This document shows positions 24,146-33,172 of a stretch of 41,108 nt of DNA, piece after piece. This stretch comes from a bacterium HR37 (GTDB lineage Bacteria > Desulfobacterota_D > UBA1144 > Nemesobacterales > CSP1-2): assembly GCA_002898375.1 (NCBI GenBank), contig BEIN01000022.1, positions 1-41,108 on the forward strand. The letters are read 5' to 3'. Both the position numbers and the translations under genes were made by a program. How positions within the stretch are numbered: the stretch's first letter is position 1; the number at the start of each line of letters is the position of its first letter. The notes beneath the pieces were generated by a model, which saw nothing but the letters and a program-made list of their open reading frames with translations, made no database searches and was not told where the DNA came from.

Positions 24146-24868
24146 ATGAAAAAGAAACGGGTATTGATAGTAGAGGATGAAGAGGTAGTAGCAGAGCTAA
24201 TAAAGGCAGTTTTAGAGAGAGAAGGCTTTGATGTTGTTTCCGTACACAGTGGAAAAGACGGATTGGCAAAGATAAAGGAAAACAACTTTGATGTCATACT
24301 CTCTGATTTCAACATGCCACAAATGAGAGGAGATGAGTTCTACCTAGAAGTAAAAAGGCTAGGTAAGGACCTGGAGAAAAAGATCATCTTTGTCTCAGGA
24401 ACGCTAAATGAGTTTATAGCCTCAACAGGAAACAAATTTATAGAAAAGCCCTTTTCAAACAGAGAGCTTGTAGAAGCAGTTAAAGACCTAATAAGCACGT
24501 TTGAGGAACAAAGAGCTGAGAACCAGGATAAGGGTAACTTAAACTTAAAAGACTTGATTCTTAAAGCGGAAGAGAAAAACCTCTCGGAAGCAATAAAAGA
24601 GCTCTTCTACAGACCACCTTCTATAGAGATAGTTGAAAAGAGAGAAGACCTTATAAAGGCGTATATATCCACAACCGAGAGAGAAGAAAACGCAGTTAGT
24701 ATATCTAAGCAGGAGATGATATGTAGTTGTAGAGAGAGCTTTCAATATGGAAATATCTGCAAGCACATATTGCTGGTCATATTTCACATACTGTCTCAGG
24801 TTGGTGAAGGTGGTAGTGAAACTAAAAAACGTCCAGACTTACAGTATCTCCCCTCTCTATCTGCCTAG
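24146..24868 (+). CDS. Response regulator with C-terminal SWIM zinc finger
   Basis: Residues 1-120 are a complete receiver: E10/D11, phosphoacceptor D54 (ILSDFNMPQM), S84 and K101 (IEKPF). A helical linker follows (120-185). The C-terminal part has a SWIM zinc finger C193-x-C195-x9-C205-x-H207 (ICSCRESFQYGNICKHILL), a fold known to bind DNA or proteins. No DNA-binding helix-turn-helix or enzymatic output domain is present, so the SWIM segment is the probable output. This pairing is one that I do not know as a standard class. No kinase is adjacent. An AGAGGA site supports the start. The 3' end overlaps the converging LysM gene by 47 bases. Confidence 0.88.
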   Translation: MKKKRVLIVEDEEVVAELIKAVLEREGFDVVSVHSGKDGLAKIKENNFDVILSDFNMPQMRGDEFYLEVKRLGKDLEKKIIFVSGTLNEFIASTGNKFIEKPFSNRELVEAVKDLISTFEEQRAENQDKGNLNLKDLILKAEEKNLSEAIKELFYRPPSIEIVEKREDLIKAYISTTEREENAVSISKQEMICSCRESFQYGNICKHILLVIFHILSQVGEGGSETKKRPDLQYLPSLSA

Positions 24869-25838
24869 AGCTCTCAAGGACAATTGCAGTTGAAGTCTCT
24901 CTTTGAACGTTAAGCACAACAACCCTTCCAACAAAGGCTCCTGGAATGGTAATCCCTCCACCTCTATCCGGGTCAAAGGCCATTCGCGGGAGTTTATACA
25001 CAGAGAACGTATTTCCAGGAACCACATTATCCTCTTCACCAACGTCGATATATACAATGTCACCCCTTCCACTTAACTCAACGTTATTTAGCGTTTCTAT
25101 AATGCTACCATATAGCCTCTGCTTGCCCTTCTTAAGAACAACCTCTTTTATAAAAGGTTCAGATGGCCTAATCCTTGCACCACGCGTTATTTCCCTAAAA
25201 GCGCTTATGATCCTGGCAGAGGACAGGTGTTTTCCCTTAACCTCAACTATCTCAATCTCACCAAGTATAGCAACCTTATACCCTACCCTTCTTCCACTTA
25301 GCGGATGAAGAACGGCCTTTGATGTACGAAAAACCGTAAACCTATCACCTGTTCCCACCCCGTCTTCATAACCGATATTAACATAAACCGTATCTCCTTC
25401 ACCAAGCAGAATCTTTGGAGGTTCTGAGCTTATAATAGTGCCCATATGTTCCCACTCATCAGGAGATATAAATCCCTCATGTCCTCCTCGAGAATAAAAA
25501 AATACAGGAGGAGGAGGCTCTACAACCTCCTTAATTGATACCTCTTCTACCCCTGGTTTAATCTTTACAACCGGGAGCTTGGGCACCCTGGGCTTTAGAG
25601 AGAGAACCTCACCTGGATATATAAGATTGGGATCATCAATAAAGGGATTAAAACTCCAGAGTCGCGGCCAGAGAAGGGGGTTTTTAAAAAACCTTTTTGA
25701 TATATTCCAGAGTGAATCCCCAGGACGAACAACGTATACCGTTACACCGTTCTTTGGCTCTGGGGTTTCGCTCTTGGCCAGGACCACTATACCACTTACT
25801 ATAAAGAGAAAACATGCAACAAAAAGCCTAAAACCCAT
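24822..25838 (-). CDS. Secreted LysM-domain protein
   Basis: A signal peptide (1-21) is followed by one LysM domain at about 33-80 (YVVRPGDSLWNISKRFF ... NLIYPGEVLSL), which binds peptidoglycan. The rest consists of proline-rich linkers and beta-rich repeats with VYVNIGYEDGVGTGDRFTVFR and VYIDVGEEDNVVPGNTFSVY; two such units are seen. The layout matches LysM proteins common in deltaproteobacteria whose role is not settled. It is predicted to be periplasmic. A GGAGGATGGAGGA site precedes the ATG. Its last 47 bases overlap, tail to tail, with the receiver-SWIM gene. Confidence 0.88.
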   Translation of the reverse strand: MGFRLFVACFLFIVSGIVVLAKSETPEPKNGVTVYVVRPGDSLWNISKRFFKNPLLWPRLWSFNPFIDDPNLIYPGEVLSLKPRVPKLPVVKIKPGVEEVSIKEVVEPPPPVFFYSRGGHEGFISPDEWEHMGTIISSEPPKILLGEGDTVYVNIGYEDGVGTGDRFTVFRTSKAVLHPLSGRRVGYKVAILGEIEIVEVKGKHLSSARIISAFREITRGARIRPSEPFIKEVVLKKGKQRLYGSIIETLNNVELSGRGDIVYIDVGEEDNVVPGNTFSVYKLPRMAFDPDRGGGITIPGAFVGRVVVLNVQRETSTAIVLESSRQIERGDTVSLDVF

Positions 25839-25920
25839 TCCTCCATCCTCCCGTTAATGTTTTTGTTAAAGCCTCTGGTAAAATTTAACACCTTTTCCAA
25901 GTTGTTAAAAGAGCATAAAC

Positions 25921-25949
25921 TTTTATATGTACAATTTATAGTCTATAAT
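25921..25949 (+). promoter_or_regulatory. Promoter region of the RNase G gene
   Basis: A perfect -10, TATAAT (25944-25949), lies 43 bases before the ATG at 25993. The paired -35 (TTTTAT, 17-base spacing) is poor. The resulting leader of about 35 bases has no Shine-Dalgarno. Confidence 0.4.
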
Positions 25950-25992
25950 AAAACGGTCATGTAACTTAAATTTCTCAATATGCTCTTTTATT

Positions 25993-27480
25993 ATGGAAAG
26001 CCTTATTCTGATAAACGTAACATTTAACGAAACCAGAGCCGCAGTTATTGAAAAGGGGGTTCTTTCAGAGCTTTACGTAGAGAGGAAATCAAAGCCACGC
26101 ATAGTGGGAAACATATACAAGGGTAGAGTTGGAAAGATCATACCGGGTATGCAAGCTGCTTTTATAGATATAGGCTTAGAGAAATCTGGATTTATATCTG
26201 TTGAGGATATACATGAAGATGTCTTTTCGGATTTTTTTCTGGAAGAAGATGAACCCCAGACAAGCAAGAAAAAATCACGCCACCCTATTCAGGACATACT
26301 AAGAGAAGGACAGGAGGTTCTGGTTCAGGTTTTAAAAGAATCCACAGGAGGAAAAGGAGCAAAGCTCTCTTCTTATATAGCAATTCCGGGCAAGTATCTT
26401 GTTCTCTTTGGTACGGTAGATATAGTGGGGATATCAAGGCGCATAGAAGACAAAGAGGAAAGAAAGAGGCTTATTAGCATAATAGAGAAGTACAAACCAA
26501 AGGGAATAGGATTTATTGCAAGAACAGCTAGCATGGGAAGGGAAGAAGAGGAGATAAAGCAGGATATGGAGTATCTTATCCGAACCTGGGAAGATATAAA
26601 GCGAAGGGCAGAAGAGCACAGAGCCCCTGTTCTCCTATACGAAGAACCAAATCTGTATATAAGGGCAGCAAGAGACCTTGTTTCAAAAGAGATCAGAACC
26701 ATTATAGTGGACTCAAGGGAGGCTTATGAAGAGATATCAAACTATATATCATCACGCTTTCCAGATTCTGATATAAAACTGGAGCTATATACCGACACCA
26801 TCCCGCTTTTTGTCAGCTTTGGTATAGAGCCTGAGATAAAGAAGATATTTGAGAAGAAGGTATGGTTAAAATCCGGAGGGTATCTCATAATAGAAGAGAC
26901 AGAAGCACTTACCGTAATAGATATAAACACCGGAAAGTACCTAAGCGGAAGCAACCATGAAGAGACCATATTTAACATAAACATTGAAGCAGCATCCGAG
27001 ATAGCAAGGCAGATACGCCTTAGAAACCTTGTAGGCATAATCGTTATAGACTTTATAGATATGAAAAGCAAGCAGAAAAGAGAAGAAGTCTTTAAGACGT
27101 TTCTGGGAGCCCTTAAGAGAGATAAGGCCCGTTCGGTAATACTTGATATGTCCCCTTTTGGGGTGGTTCAGATGACACGCCAAAGAACCAGGGAAAGCCT
27201 ACTGAAGACCCTTGCAGAACCATGTGACCACTGTGGGGGCATGGGCTATGTAAAATCAAGGGAAACCGTATGTTATGAGATAATAAGGGAAATAAAAAGC
27301 CTTATGGATAGGCCCAATGTAGGGAGAATTACCCTATACGCAAACCCAAGTGTAGTAGAGACCATAAAAGAACTCGAGGGGGAAAACCTTAAAAAACTTG
27401 AAGAAACATACGGGACCAAGATACTTTTTAGCCCCTCGGAACGGGAAGTTACAGATTTTGAGATAAGAGTAGAGCAATAG
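25993..27480 (+). CDS. rng: Ribonuclease G/E family endoribonuclease
   Basis: The 495-residue enzyme has the usual N-terminus (MESLILINVTFNETRAAVIE), an S1 RNA-binding domain (about 36-125), and the 5'-sensor and DNase I-like catalytic regions. The metal-binding aspartates are D310 (TVIDINTG) and D353 (IVIDFIDM). The Zn-link C411-x2-C414 (CDHCGG) joins subunits. It lacks the long disordered C-terminal scaffold of RNase E, so RNase G is the closer label. It cleaves AU-rich single-stranded RNA, processing 16S rRNA and mRNA decay substrates. It is transcribed divergently from the LysM gene. Confidence 0.95.
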   Translation: MESLILINVTFNETRAAVIEKGVLSELYVERKSKPRIVGNIYKGRVGKIIPGMQAAFIDIGLEKSGFISVEDIHEDVFSDFFLEEDEPQTSKKKSRHPIQDILREGQEVLVQVLKESTGGKGAKLSSYIAIPGKYLVLFGTVDIVGISRRIEDKEERKRLISIIEKYKPKGIGFIARTASMGREEEEIKQDMEYLIRTWEDIKRRAEEHRAPVLLYEEPNLYIRAARDLVSKEIRTIIVDSREAYEEISNYISSRFPDSDIKLELYTDTIPLFVSFGIEPEIKKIFEKKVWLKSGGYLIIEETEALTVIDINTGKYLSGSNHEETIFNINIEAASEIARQIRLRNLVGIIVIDFIDMKSKQKREEVFKTFLGALKRDKARSVILDMSPFGVVQMTRQRTRESLLKTLAEPCDHCGGMGYVKSRETVCYEIIREIKSLMDRPNVGRITLYANPSVVETIKELEGENLKKLEETYGTKILFSPSEREVTDFEIRVEQ

Positions 27481-27506
27481 CCATTATAGCAAATAAGCAC
27501 TATAAT
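27478..27506 (+). promoter_or_regulatory. Promoter directly upstream of the lipoprotein gene
   Basis: TAGCCA (27478-27483), a 17-base spacer and a perfect TATAAT (27501-27506) end nine bases before the ATG at 27516. The -35 begins in the rng stop codon. Little or no leader would be made. Confidence 0.5.
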
Positions 27507-27515
27507 TAATGGGTA

Positions 27516-28265
27516 ATGGTTAAATATCACCTTCCTTTTTTGGTGTTTTTATTCTTTATAATGTTACTTGGATGCAATAAGGAAGAAAACCCAGCTGGTT
27601 CAGGATCAGAAGAGGTTCAAGCTACATTAAAAGGGGATACAGACACCTCAATTGACCCCTTAGAAGAAAACAAACCAGAGCCATCTAGAGAGAGTTTAGA
27701 AAAGAACCATCCCCCCCAGGTTACCTCTATAAAGATAGTAAGCATCTCAGAAGATACCCCCAGAAAAGGGTTTCGGGCACTTGTGGAAGCAAGGGATATA
27801 GATGGGGATGAGATAAGCTTTAGGTACCAGTGGAAGAGAAACGGTGAAATCATACCAGGAGCCATAGGCGAGGTGCTTGAGTGGCAAAGCGACTTTAAAA
27901 AAGGAGACACAATCTCAATAGAGGTTATTCCATTTGATGGCAAGGAAGAAGGTATATGGGTAGCTGAAGGAAGTTTTGTTATCCCAAACTCACCGCCGAA
28001 AATAGTTTCAATCCCTCCCACAGAGATAAGGGGAGGAAAGCTAATCTACAAAGTGGAGGTTGAAGACCCTGATGGTGATCCGGTTGAGGTTAAAGTTAAC
28101 AATGCACCCCCTGGGCTTGTTATAGAACCAGCTACCAGGACAATAAAATGGGAAATAGATAAAAGCAAAGCTGGAGAATACGTAATTGAAATAGTTGCAG
28201 AAGACAAAGAGGGAGCCAGAGCAATACAGTCAATCACATTAAAGGTCTCTTCGGAAAACCACTAA
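27516..28265 (+). CDS. Lipoprotein with two cadherin/Ig-like domains
   Basis: The N-terminus is a type II signal with lipobox LLGC (C20). A flexible acidic stretch (22-65) leads into two tandem beta-sandwich units, about 66-155 and 156-247. Each carries a calcium-type loop, RDIDGDEISF and EDPDGDPVEV, as in cadherin-like or He_PIG domains. It is expected to sit on a membrane facing the periplasm or surface and bind a partner or polysaccharide. No catalytic motif is visible. It follows rng by 35 bases but has its own promoter. Confidence 0.85.
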   Translation: MVKYHLPFLVFLFFIMLLGCNKEENPAGSGSEEVQATLKGDTDTSIDPLEENKPEPSRESLEKNHPPQVTSIKIVSISEDTPRKGFRALVEARDIDGDEISFRYQWKRNGEIIPGAIGEVLEWQSDFKKGDTISIEVIPFDGKEEGIWVAEGSFVIPNSPPKIVSIPPTEIRGGKLIYKVEVEDPDGDPVEVKVNNAPPGLVIEPATRTIKWEIDKSKAGEYVIEIVAEDKEGARAIQSITLKVSSENH

Positions 28266-28285
28266 AACCCGCTTCACCAGTTAAA

Positions 28286-29353
28286 CTAAAACCTTTCTTT
28301 CTTTCTGACCCTGTATACCCTTCCCTTCCATCTAACCCCTTTTATCAACACCCTGTATATAGAAACACAGAACAAAACCACAGAGACCCCAGCACCAAAC
28401 GGATACAGAAAGGCACAGGCCCCCGGGTATCCTCGTTTCTTAAACCTATTCCACTTTCCAATATAAAAAAACCCCAGGACAGAACAAGTAAGAAAAAGCA
28501 AAAAAGCTGTTAAAAACTCAGGATTTATAAAGAATAGAAATAACATACATACACACAGAAGGGGTAAAGAGAACCAGAAACAAGATCCCAAGATCGTTTT
28601 TAAAACAAGTCCCCACCTGTAATCAGCCAGTATAAAAAGGTTTTTTGTCCACCCCTCAAATATCTCCTTCAGGGATTTATACATCCTGCATCGTACAATA
28701 CCCTTTCCATATAAGAAAGTGATTCTAAACCCAGCCAGCTTTAACCTCTTTGCCAGGGCTACATCTTCAAGCACCTCATCCCTTATGGCAACGTGTTTAC
28801 CGACCACCTCATAGGCGGTTCTTTCAACAAGAATAAACTGACCGTTTGCTGCTGCCTCCTCTGTGTTCGGGTCATTAACCACCTCATATACGTAAACAGA
28901 CTCGAGAAAATCAAAGATGACCGGCTGAATAGCCTTCTCCCAGAAACCCACAAGAACCTGCTCAGGACTAAAAGAAACCATATCCAACCCATTAGAGATA
29001 CATAGGTTAACCGCTTTTGATATAGCATTAGGGTAGAGTTCTGTATCTGCATCGAGAAACAAAAGCCAATTACCCCTGGCACTTTTGGTACCCGTATAAA
29101 TGGCATAGTTCTTGCCGGTCCACCCGCACTCAGGAGATTCAACCCTTAACAAACTAACCTCCTTATTGCTCCCTTCTTGCACCTTCTTTACCTGCTCTAA
29201 AGTGCCATCGGTTGATCCATCATCAACCACTATAACCTCAAAGTGCTCATAATCTTGATTTAAAACAGATTCCAAGCATCTTTTAATATTCCCTACCTCA
29301 TTTCTTACGGGAATAACAACGGATACAAAAGGCTTTTCTCCAAACCTATTCAT
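28286..29353 (-). CDS. Membrane-bound family 2 glycosyltransferase (HpnB/CrtQ-like)
   Basis: The GT-A domain starts VSVVIPVRNEVGNIKRCLES with the nucleotide-binding VVDDGSTDGT, the DxD motif D101-A-D103 (LFLDADTEL) and an acceptor-region EDVALAKRLKLAG. Two or three transmembrane helices lie at the C-terminus (about 250-340), followed by a basic tail. The layout resembles hopene-associated HpnB and carotenoid CrtQ-type transferases acting on lipid-linked acceptors at the inner membrane. Donor and acceptor are unknown. It stands alone, converging on the lipoprotein gene and diverging from the thioesterase. Confidence 0.88.
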   Translation of the reverse strand: MNRFGEKPFVSVVIPVRNEVGNIKRCLESVLNQDYEHFEVIVVDDGSTDGTLEQVKKVQEGSNKEVSLLRVESPECGWTGKNYAIYTGTKSARGNWLLFLDADTELYPNAISKAVNLCISNGLDMVSFSPEQVLVGFWEKAIQPVIFDFLESVYVYEVVNDPNTEEAAANGQFILVERTAYEVVGKHVAIRDEVLEDVALAKRLKLAGFRITFLYGKGIVRCRMYKSLKEIFEGWTKNLFILADYRWGLVLKTILGSCFWFSLPLLCVCMLFLFFINPEFLTAFLLFLTCSVLGFFYIGKWNRFKKRGYPGACAFLYPFGAGVSVVLFCVSIYRVLIKGVRWKGRVYRVRKKERF

Positions 29354-29437
29354 TTTATAGATACAGAATCCACCCGGATAAATGTTAACAACAACAAAAG
29401 ATTAGATATAATTATCTTAACTGATCAAGGAGGGGCT

Positions 29438-29860
29438 ATGAAAAACAAACTCCAAGAAGGAATGTTTGTAGAGAAAAGGATTCAAACCACACAAGAGATG
29501 GCGGCTTCTAGATTCCATGAAAGCTCACCTCGTGTTCTTTCAACCCCTTCACTCATTACATTTGTGCAAACCACCTGTGCAGACCTGATGGCCCCATTTC
29601 TTGAGAAGGGGGAAATGGCAGTAAGTACAAGGATCGAGATGAACCATCTAGCCTCAACCCCTATAGGTATGACGGTTACCATAAAGGCAGAAATAATAAA
29701 GATAGAGGACAAAAGGATCTACTTTAAGGTAGAGGCCTTTGATGAGGTAGAAAAGATAGCCTCCGGTTACAATGATATGTACATAATAGATGAGGAGAGG
29801 TTTGAAAGGGGTATAAAAAGGAAGCTAACTGGTGTAAAGAAGAACCACTCTGGTTATTAA
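29438..29860 (+). CDS. Hotdog-fold thioesterase, FlK-like
   Basis: The 140-residue protein matches the small hotdog thioesterases related to fluoroacetyl-CoA thioesterase FlK. It has a STPSLITFVQTT helix, RIEMNHLASTPIGMTVTIKAEI with a probable catalytic histidine, and a closing strand set. In FlK the catalytic set is Thr-Glu-His. Threonine (STP) and histidine are kept here, but glutamine appears to stand at the glutamate position, so activity or specificity may differ. It probably removes or buffers unwanted acyl-CoAs. A strong AAGGAGGGG site precedes the ATG. It converges on the icd gene with five bases between the ends. Confidence 0.8.
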   Translation: MKNKLQEGMFVEKRIQTTQEMAASRFHESSPRVLSTPSLITFVQTTCADLMAPFLEKGEMAVSTRIEMNHLASTPIGMTVTIKAEIIKIEDKRIYFKVEAFDEVEKIASGYNDMYIIDEERFERGIKRKLTGVKKNHSGY

Positions 29861-29864
29861 AGGA

Positions 29865-30893
29865 CTACTTAATAAGCCTCCTTATCTCCTCTATTATAGC
29901 ATCTCTCATTTCCGTTGTGGTTGCACTGCCACCCATATCCCTTGTAAGCACCTCTCCCTTTTCCAGAACCCTTGTTATGGCCTTCTCTATTATACGTCCA
30001 GCCTTGCCCTCTCCTATGTAGTTAAGTAGAAGGACCCCCGAAAGGGTTATGGCAATTGGGTTTGCCAGGTTTTTCCCGGCTATATCGGGAGCGCTACCGT
30101 GTACCGCTTCGAAAACTGCACATTTATCCCCTATGTTTGCACCTGGGGCAAATCCCAACCCACCTACAAGCCCTGCACATATCTCAGACACTATGTCCCC
30201 ATAGAGATTCTCAGTAAGTATCACATCAAACCTGTTAGGGTCTAAAACAAGCTGCATGCATGCATTATCAACTATCATCTCCTCATACTCTATTTGAGGA
30301 AACTCCCTCGCCACCCTTCTTACGCAATTAAGGAAAAGACCATCGCTTAGTTTCATTATATTTGCCTTATGAAGTACGGTTACCTTTTTTCTTCCCCGCT
30401 TCTTTGCAAACTTAAAGGCAAAGTTTGCAATCCTTAAAGATGCCCTTTCTGTAATAACCTTTAAGGTCTCAACAACACCAGGGGCAATTTCGTATTCCAG
30501 CCCAGAATAGAGATCCTCTGTGTTTTCTCTCACAACAACTATATCTATATTCTCATATCTAGATTTAGTTCTGGGGAAGCTTTTTACCGGTCTTAGGTTG
30601 GCATACAGATCCAGGGTCTTTCTTATGGTTACATTAACGCTTTTAAACCCCTCACCTATAGGGGTACCAATGGGTCCCTTAAGGGCAACTCCGTTTCTCT
30701 TAATGGATTCAAACGTTATCTCAGGTAAGATGGCCTGGTATTTTTCCAGAGCCTCTATTCCAGCAGGGACGACCTCCCATTCTATCCTTACACCTGTAGA
30801 ATCTATGATCCTTCTTGCAGCATCTGTAACCTCAGGACCTATGCCGTCCCCGGGGATAAGAGTTACTCTGTGCGTATTTCCAATACGTGACAT
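29865..30893 (-). CDS. NAD-type isocitrate dehydrogenase
   Basis: The protein belongs to the isocitrate/3-isopropylmalate dehydrogenase family. VTLIPGDGIGPEV opens the fold. LRPVKSFPRTKSRYENIDIVVVRENTEDLYSGLEYE is the form found in NAD-dependent isocitrate dehydrogenases of the IDH3/thermophile type, rather than in LeuB. GDIVSEICAGLVGGLGFAPG and FEAVHGSAPDIAGK complete the active site. It oxidises isocitrate to 2-oxoglutarate in the TCA cycle. The ATG at 30893 (MSRIGNTH) is preferred; a TTG at 30926 would add 11 residues. Homoisocitrate dehydrogenase is the alternative that sequence alone leaves open. Confidence 0.88.
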   Translation of the reverse strand: MSRIGNTHRVTLIPGDGIGPEVTDAARRIIDSTGVRIEWEVVPAGIEALEKYQAILPEITFESIKRNGVALKGPIGTPIGEGFKSVNVTIRKTLDLYANLRPVKSFPRTKSRYENIDIVVVRENTEDLYSGLEYEIAPGVVETLKVITERASLRIANFAFKFAKKRGRKKVTVLHKANIMKLSDGLFLNCVRRVAREFPQIEYEEMIVDNACMQLVLDPNRFDVILTENLYGDIVSEICAGLVGGLGFAPGANIGDKCAVFEAVHGSAPDIAGKNLANPIAITLSGVLLLNYIGEGKAGRIIEKAITRVLEKGEVLTRDMGGSATTTEMRDAIIEEIRRLIK

Positions 30894-30932
30894 TATCCTA
30901 TAACCCCTAGCTAAGATAAGACTCAAATGGGT

Positions 30933-30960
30933 ATTTTAACCAATATTATTGTAAATCCAA
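30933..30960 (-). promoter_or_regulatory. Putative promoter of the isocitrate dehydrogenase gene
   Basis: On the minus strand TTGGAT (30955-30960), a 16-base spacer and TAAAAT (30933-30938) lie 39 bases before the preferred ATG at 30893. The -10 matches five of six bases. Confidence 0.4.
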
Positions 30961-31028
30961 GTTTTTTATGGACACTACCAATCCAGACTACTTTACGATA
31001 AAATAGAGTTAACCTTAGGGAGGTAGAG

Positions 31029-31466
31029 ATGCAAACCAAGATAAACAGTCTTTACCACATAGCCATTGCCGTAAGGGATATCGATAAAGCAGAGAAACTC
31101 TTTACACAAGCATTTGGTCTTGAGGTTGTACACAGGGAAGTTGTAGAGGAACAGGGGGTTAAAACCTCAATGCTTAAAGCCAAAGAGGGCAAAACTGCAA
31201 TAGAGCTTATCGAACCACTTAACGAAAGCTCACCAATATCAAAATTTCTGGAAAAAAGAGGGGAGGGAATCCACCATATATGCTTCAGGGTAGAGGATAT
31301 TGAATCCATACTGAGACACCTTAAGGAGATGGGTATACAGTTAATTGATGAATCACCTCGCCCAGGAGCATATGGAGCAAAGGTAGCCTTTATTCACCCA
31401 AAGGCAGTAAATGGAGTGCTAATTGAGCTTGCAGAGTTATCGGAATCCCATAATGAGACAAGCTAA
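31029..31466 (+). CDS. mce: Methylmalonyl-CoA epimerase
   Basis: This is a vicinal-oxygen-chelate protein of 145 residues that interconverts (R)- and (S)-methylmalonyl-CoA. The metal ligands are visible: LYHIAIAVRD (H10), the GIHHICFRVED histidine in the second module and the final GVLIELAEL glutamate. It links propionyl-CoA carboxylation or branched-chain degradation to succinyl-CoA through the B12-dependent mutase. Its chaperone MeaB is encoded at 22224. A strong GGGAGG site precedes the ATG, with a GATAAAAT -10-like element 24 bases further upstream. Confidence 0.94.
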   Translation: MQTKINSLYHIAIAVRDIDKAEKLFTQAFGLEVVHREVVEEQGVKTSMLKAKEGKTAIELIEPLNESSPISKFLEKRGEGIHHICFRVEDIESILRHLKEMGIQLIDESPRPGAYGAKVAFIHPKAVNGVLIELAELSESHNETS

Positions 31467-31512
31467 CCGTTAAAGTCTGAAAGTACCCACCCGAAAAAGC
31501 AAAGCCAAGGAG

Positions 31513-31755
31513 CTAACCCGTTTCTTCTTTTTTAGCGGTCTTTTCAGATGCCTTGGGTTCTGGGGAATCAATCTGCTTGTTCTCTTCCTTAGGAGGGGTA
31601 ACATCTATCTCATCCGGCTCCTTTAGGGACTTTTTAAAGCCCTTTATTCCCTTACCCAAAGCGGAACCAAGATCACCAAGCCTGCTTGGTCCAAATATAA
31701 GCAGCAGTATTACAAGTATTATAATAAGTTCTCCCCAGCCTATTCCGCCGAACAT
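31513..31755 (-). CDS. tatA: Sec-independent translocase subunit TatA
   Basis: The 80-residue protein has one N-terminal transmembrane helix ([14 protein letters not shown]), the FGPSRL hinge and an amphipathic helix ([18 protein letters not shown]), then an acidic-basic hydrophilic tail. TatA polymers form the pore that moves folded proteins across the inner membrane. The ATG at 31755 follows a GAGGAG site; the TTG at 31773 lies upstream of it and is rejected. No tatC is visible nearby. It is 43 bases downstream of the NtrC-type regulator and may be in the same transcript. Confidence 0.93.
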   Translation of the reverse strand: MFGGIGWGELIIILVILLLIFGPSRLGDLGSALGKGIKGFKKSLKEPDEIDVTPPKEENKQIDSPEPKASEKTAKKEETG

Positions 31756-31798
31756 ATTATTCTCCTCTGCCAAAAGCTTACCGAATAGAGTGGCAATG

Positions 31799-33172
31799 TC
31801 AACCTTTTATTTTTTCGCCCGTATATCCGTAACGCTTTAATTTATAGAGCAAAGAACGACGGCTAATACCAAGAAGCTCTGCAGCCTTTGTCCTGTTCCC
31901 TCTTGCTTTAAGAAGAGCCTTCTCTATCAATACCCTTTCGAGTCTGTGCCATGCATCTTCAAGGGAGAATGAGTCCAAAACAGGGTCTTCCACTTTAGAG
32001 TAGCCTTCCTTTGGTGTTCCAAGGTCAACCGTATCTATTATGTCCGAGTCACTTAGGATCACAGCCCTTTCTATAACGTTTTGAAGCTCTCTTACGTTTC
32101 CATGCCAAGGATACGAAAAGAGCTTATCCATAACCTCTACGCTTACACCCCTTATATGACGATTTAGCTTTTCATTGTACTTCTTTATAAAGTACTCAAC
32201 CAAACAGGGTATATCCTCTTTTCTTTCCCTTAAAGGAGGTATATGAATTGGAAATGCATTTAAACGGTAAAACAAGTCAGCTCTAAATCGTCCGCACTCA
32301 ATGTCCTTTTTAAGATCTCTAGAGGTTGCTGCAATTATCCTAACGTCTACTTTTATCGGTTTTGTGTTACCTAAACGACGGATCTCCTCTTCCTGAATGG
32401 CTCTAAGCAGTTTTGTCTGGAGACCAGGAGAAATCTCTCCCACCTCATCTAAAAAAAGCGTTCCCCCATGGGCCTCCTCAAACAAACCCCTCTTTGTATA
32501 GGTGGCACCACTGAACGCTCCCTTTACGTACCCAAAAAGCTCACTCTCAATTAAAGACCCGGGAATAGCTGCACAGTTTACAGCTACAAATGCTCCATCT
32601 CTCCTTGGGCTGTTTGAGTGGATGGCACGCGCAATGAGTTCTTTTCCGGTACCACTTTCCCCGGTTAAAAGGACTGTGGTTTTATACTGGGATATTTTCT
32701 TTGCCATATCTACAACCCTTCCCATTGCCTCACTCACAAACACTATTTCTTCGAAACCCTCTGCTTTTCCAATCTTCTTACGCAGATAGAGATTCTCTCT
32801 TTTAAGCCTCCTCCTTTCCTCAGCCATTCGCATACGGAGAATAAGCTCATCTGGGTTTATGGGTTTGTTTATATAATCATCAGCACCATACTTTACAGCC
32901 TTAACCGATGTTTCGACACTTCCATAAGCCGATATCATAATCACTATCGAACTTAGGTCACGGTTTCTAACTTCCCTTAGGAACTCCATACCATCAAGTC
33001 CAGGTAACCTTATATCACATATGATAAAATCATAGTTGTTTCCATCATCAATAAGACTTAGTCCCTCATAAGCATTCTCTGCACATTCCACGGAAAACCC
33101 TTCGTTTTTAAGGATCAAAGATAAAGTCTCTCTTATTCCCCTCTCATCATCAAGCAGTAACACCTTGCTCAT
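31799..33172 (-). CDS. NtrC-family sigma54-dependent response regulator
   Basis: The order is receiver (1-120, phosphoacceptor D53 in [11 protein letters not shown]), AAA+ domain with Walker [14 protein letters not shown], the sigma54-contact loop GAFSGA, a threonine-to-serine variant of GAFTGA, and Walker [12 protein letters not shown]. The C-terminal Fis-type helix-turn-helix reads [19 protein letters not shown]. It should open promoters held by RpoN once phosphorylated. The start is the ATG at 33172; a further 57 bases upstream are open but lie inside the kinase gene. It overlaps the kinase by 23 bases, so the two form a cognate pair. The sigma54 promoter at 19223 is a possible target. Confidence 0.96.
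   Translation of the reverse strand: MSKVLLLDDERGIRETLSLILKNEGFSVECAENAYEGLSLIDDGNNYDFIICDIRLPGLDGMEFLREVRNRDLSSIVIMISAYGSVETSVKAVKYGADDYINKPINPDELILRMRMAEERRRLKRENLYLRKKIGKAEGFEEIVFVSEAMGRVVDMAKKISQYKTTVLLTGESGTGKELIARAIHSNSPRRDGAFVAVNCAAIPGSLIESELFGYVKGAFSGATYTKRGLFEEAHGGTLFLDEVGEISPGLQTKLLRAIQEEEIRRLGNTKPIKVDVRIIAATSRDLKKDIECGRFRADLFYRLNAFPIHIPPLRERKEDIPCLVEYFIKKYNEKLNRHIRGVSVEVMDKLFSYPWHGNVRELQNVIERAVILSDSDIIDTVDLGTPKEGYSKVEDPVLDSFSLEDAWHRLERVLIEKALLKARGNRTKAAELLGISRRSLLYKLKRYGYTGEKIKG

Noticed and set aside
31475-31530. Second c-di-GMP-riboswitch-like string (GAAAAAGCAAAGCC...GCTAACCC) on the plus strand
   Set aside because: It lacks the P1 helix, the tetraloop stem and the GGUUxCCGA 3' segment, and it lies between two converging genes with no downstream gene to control.
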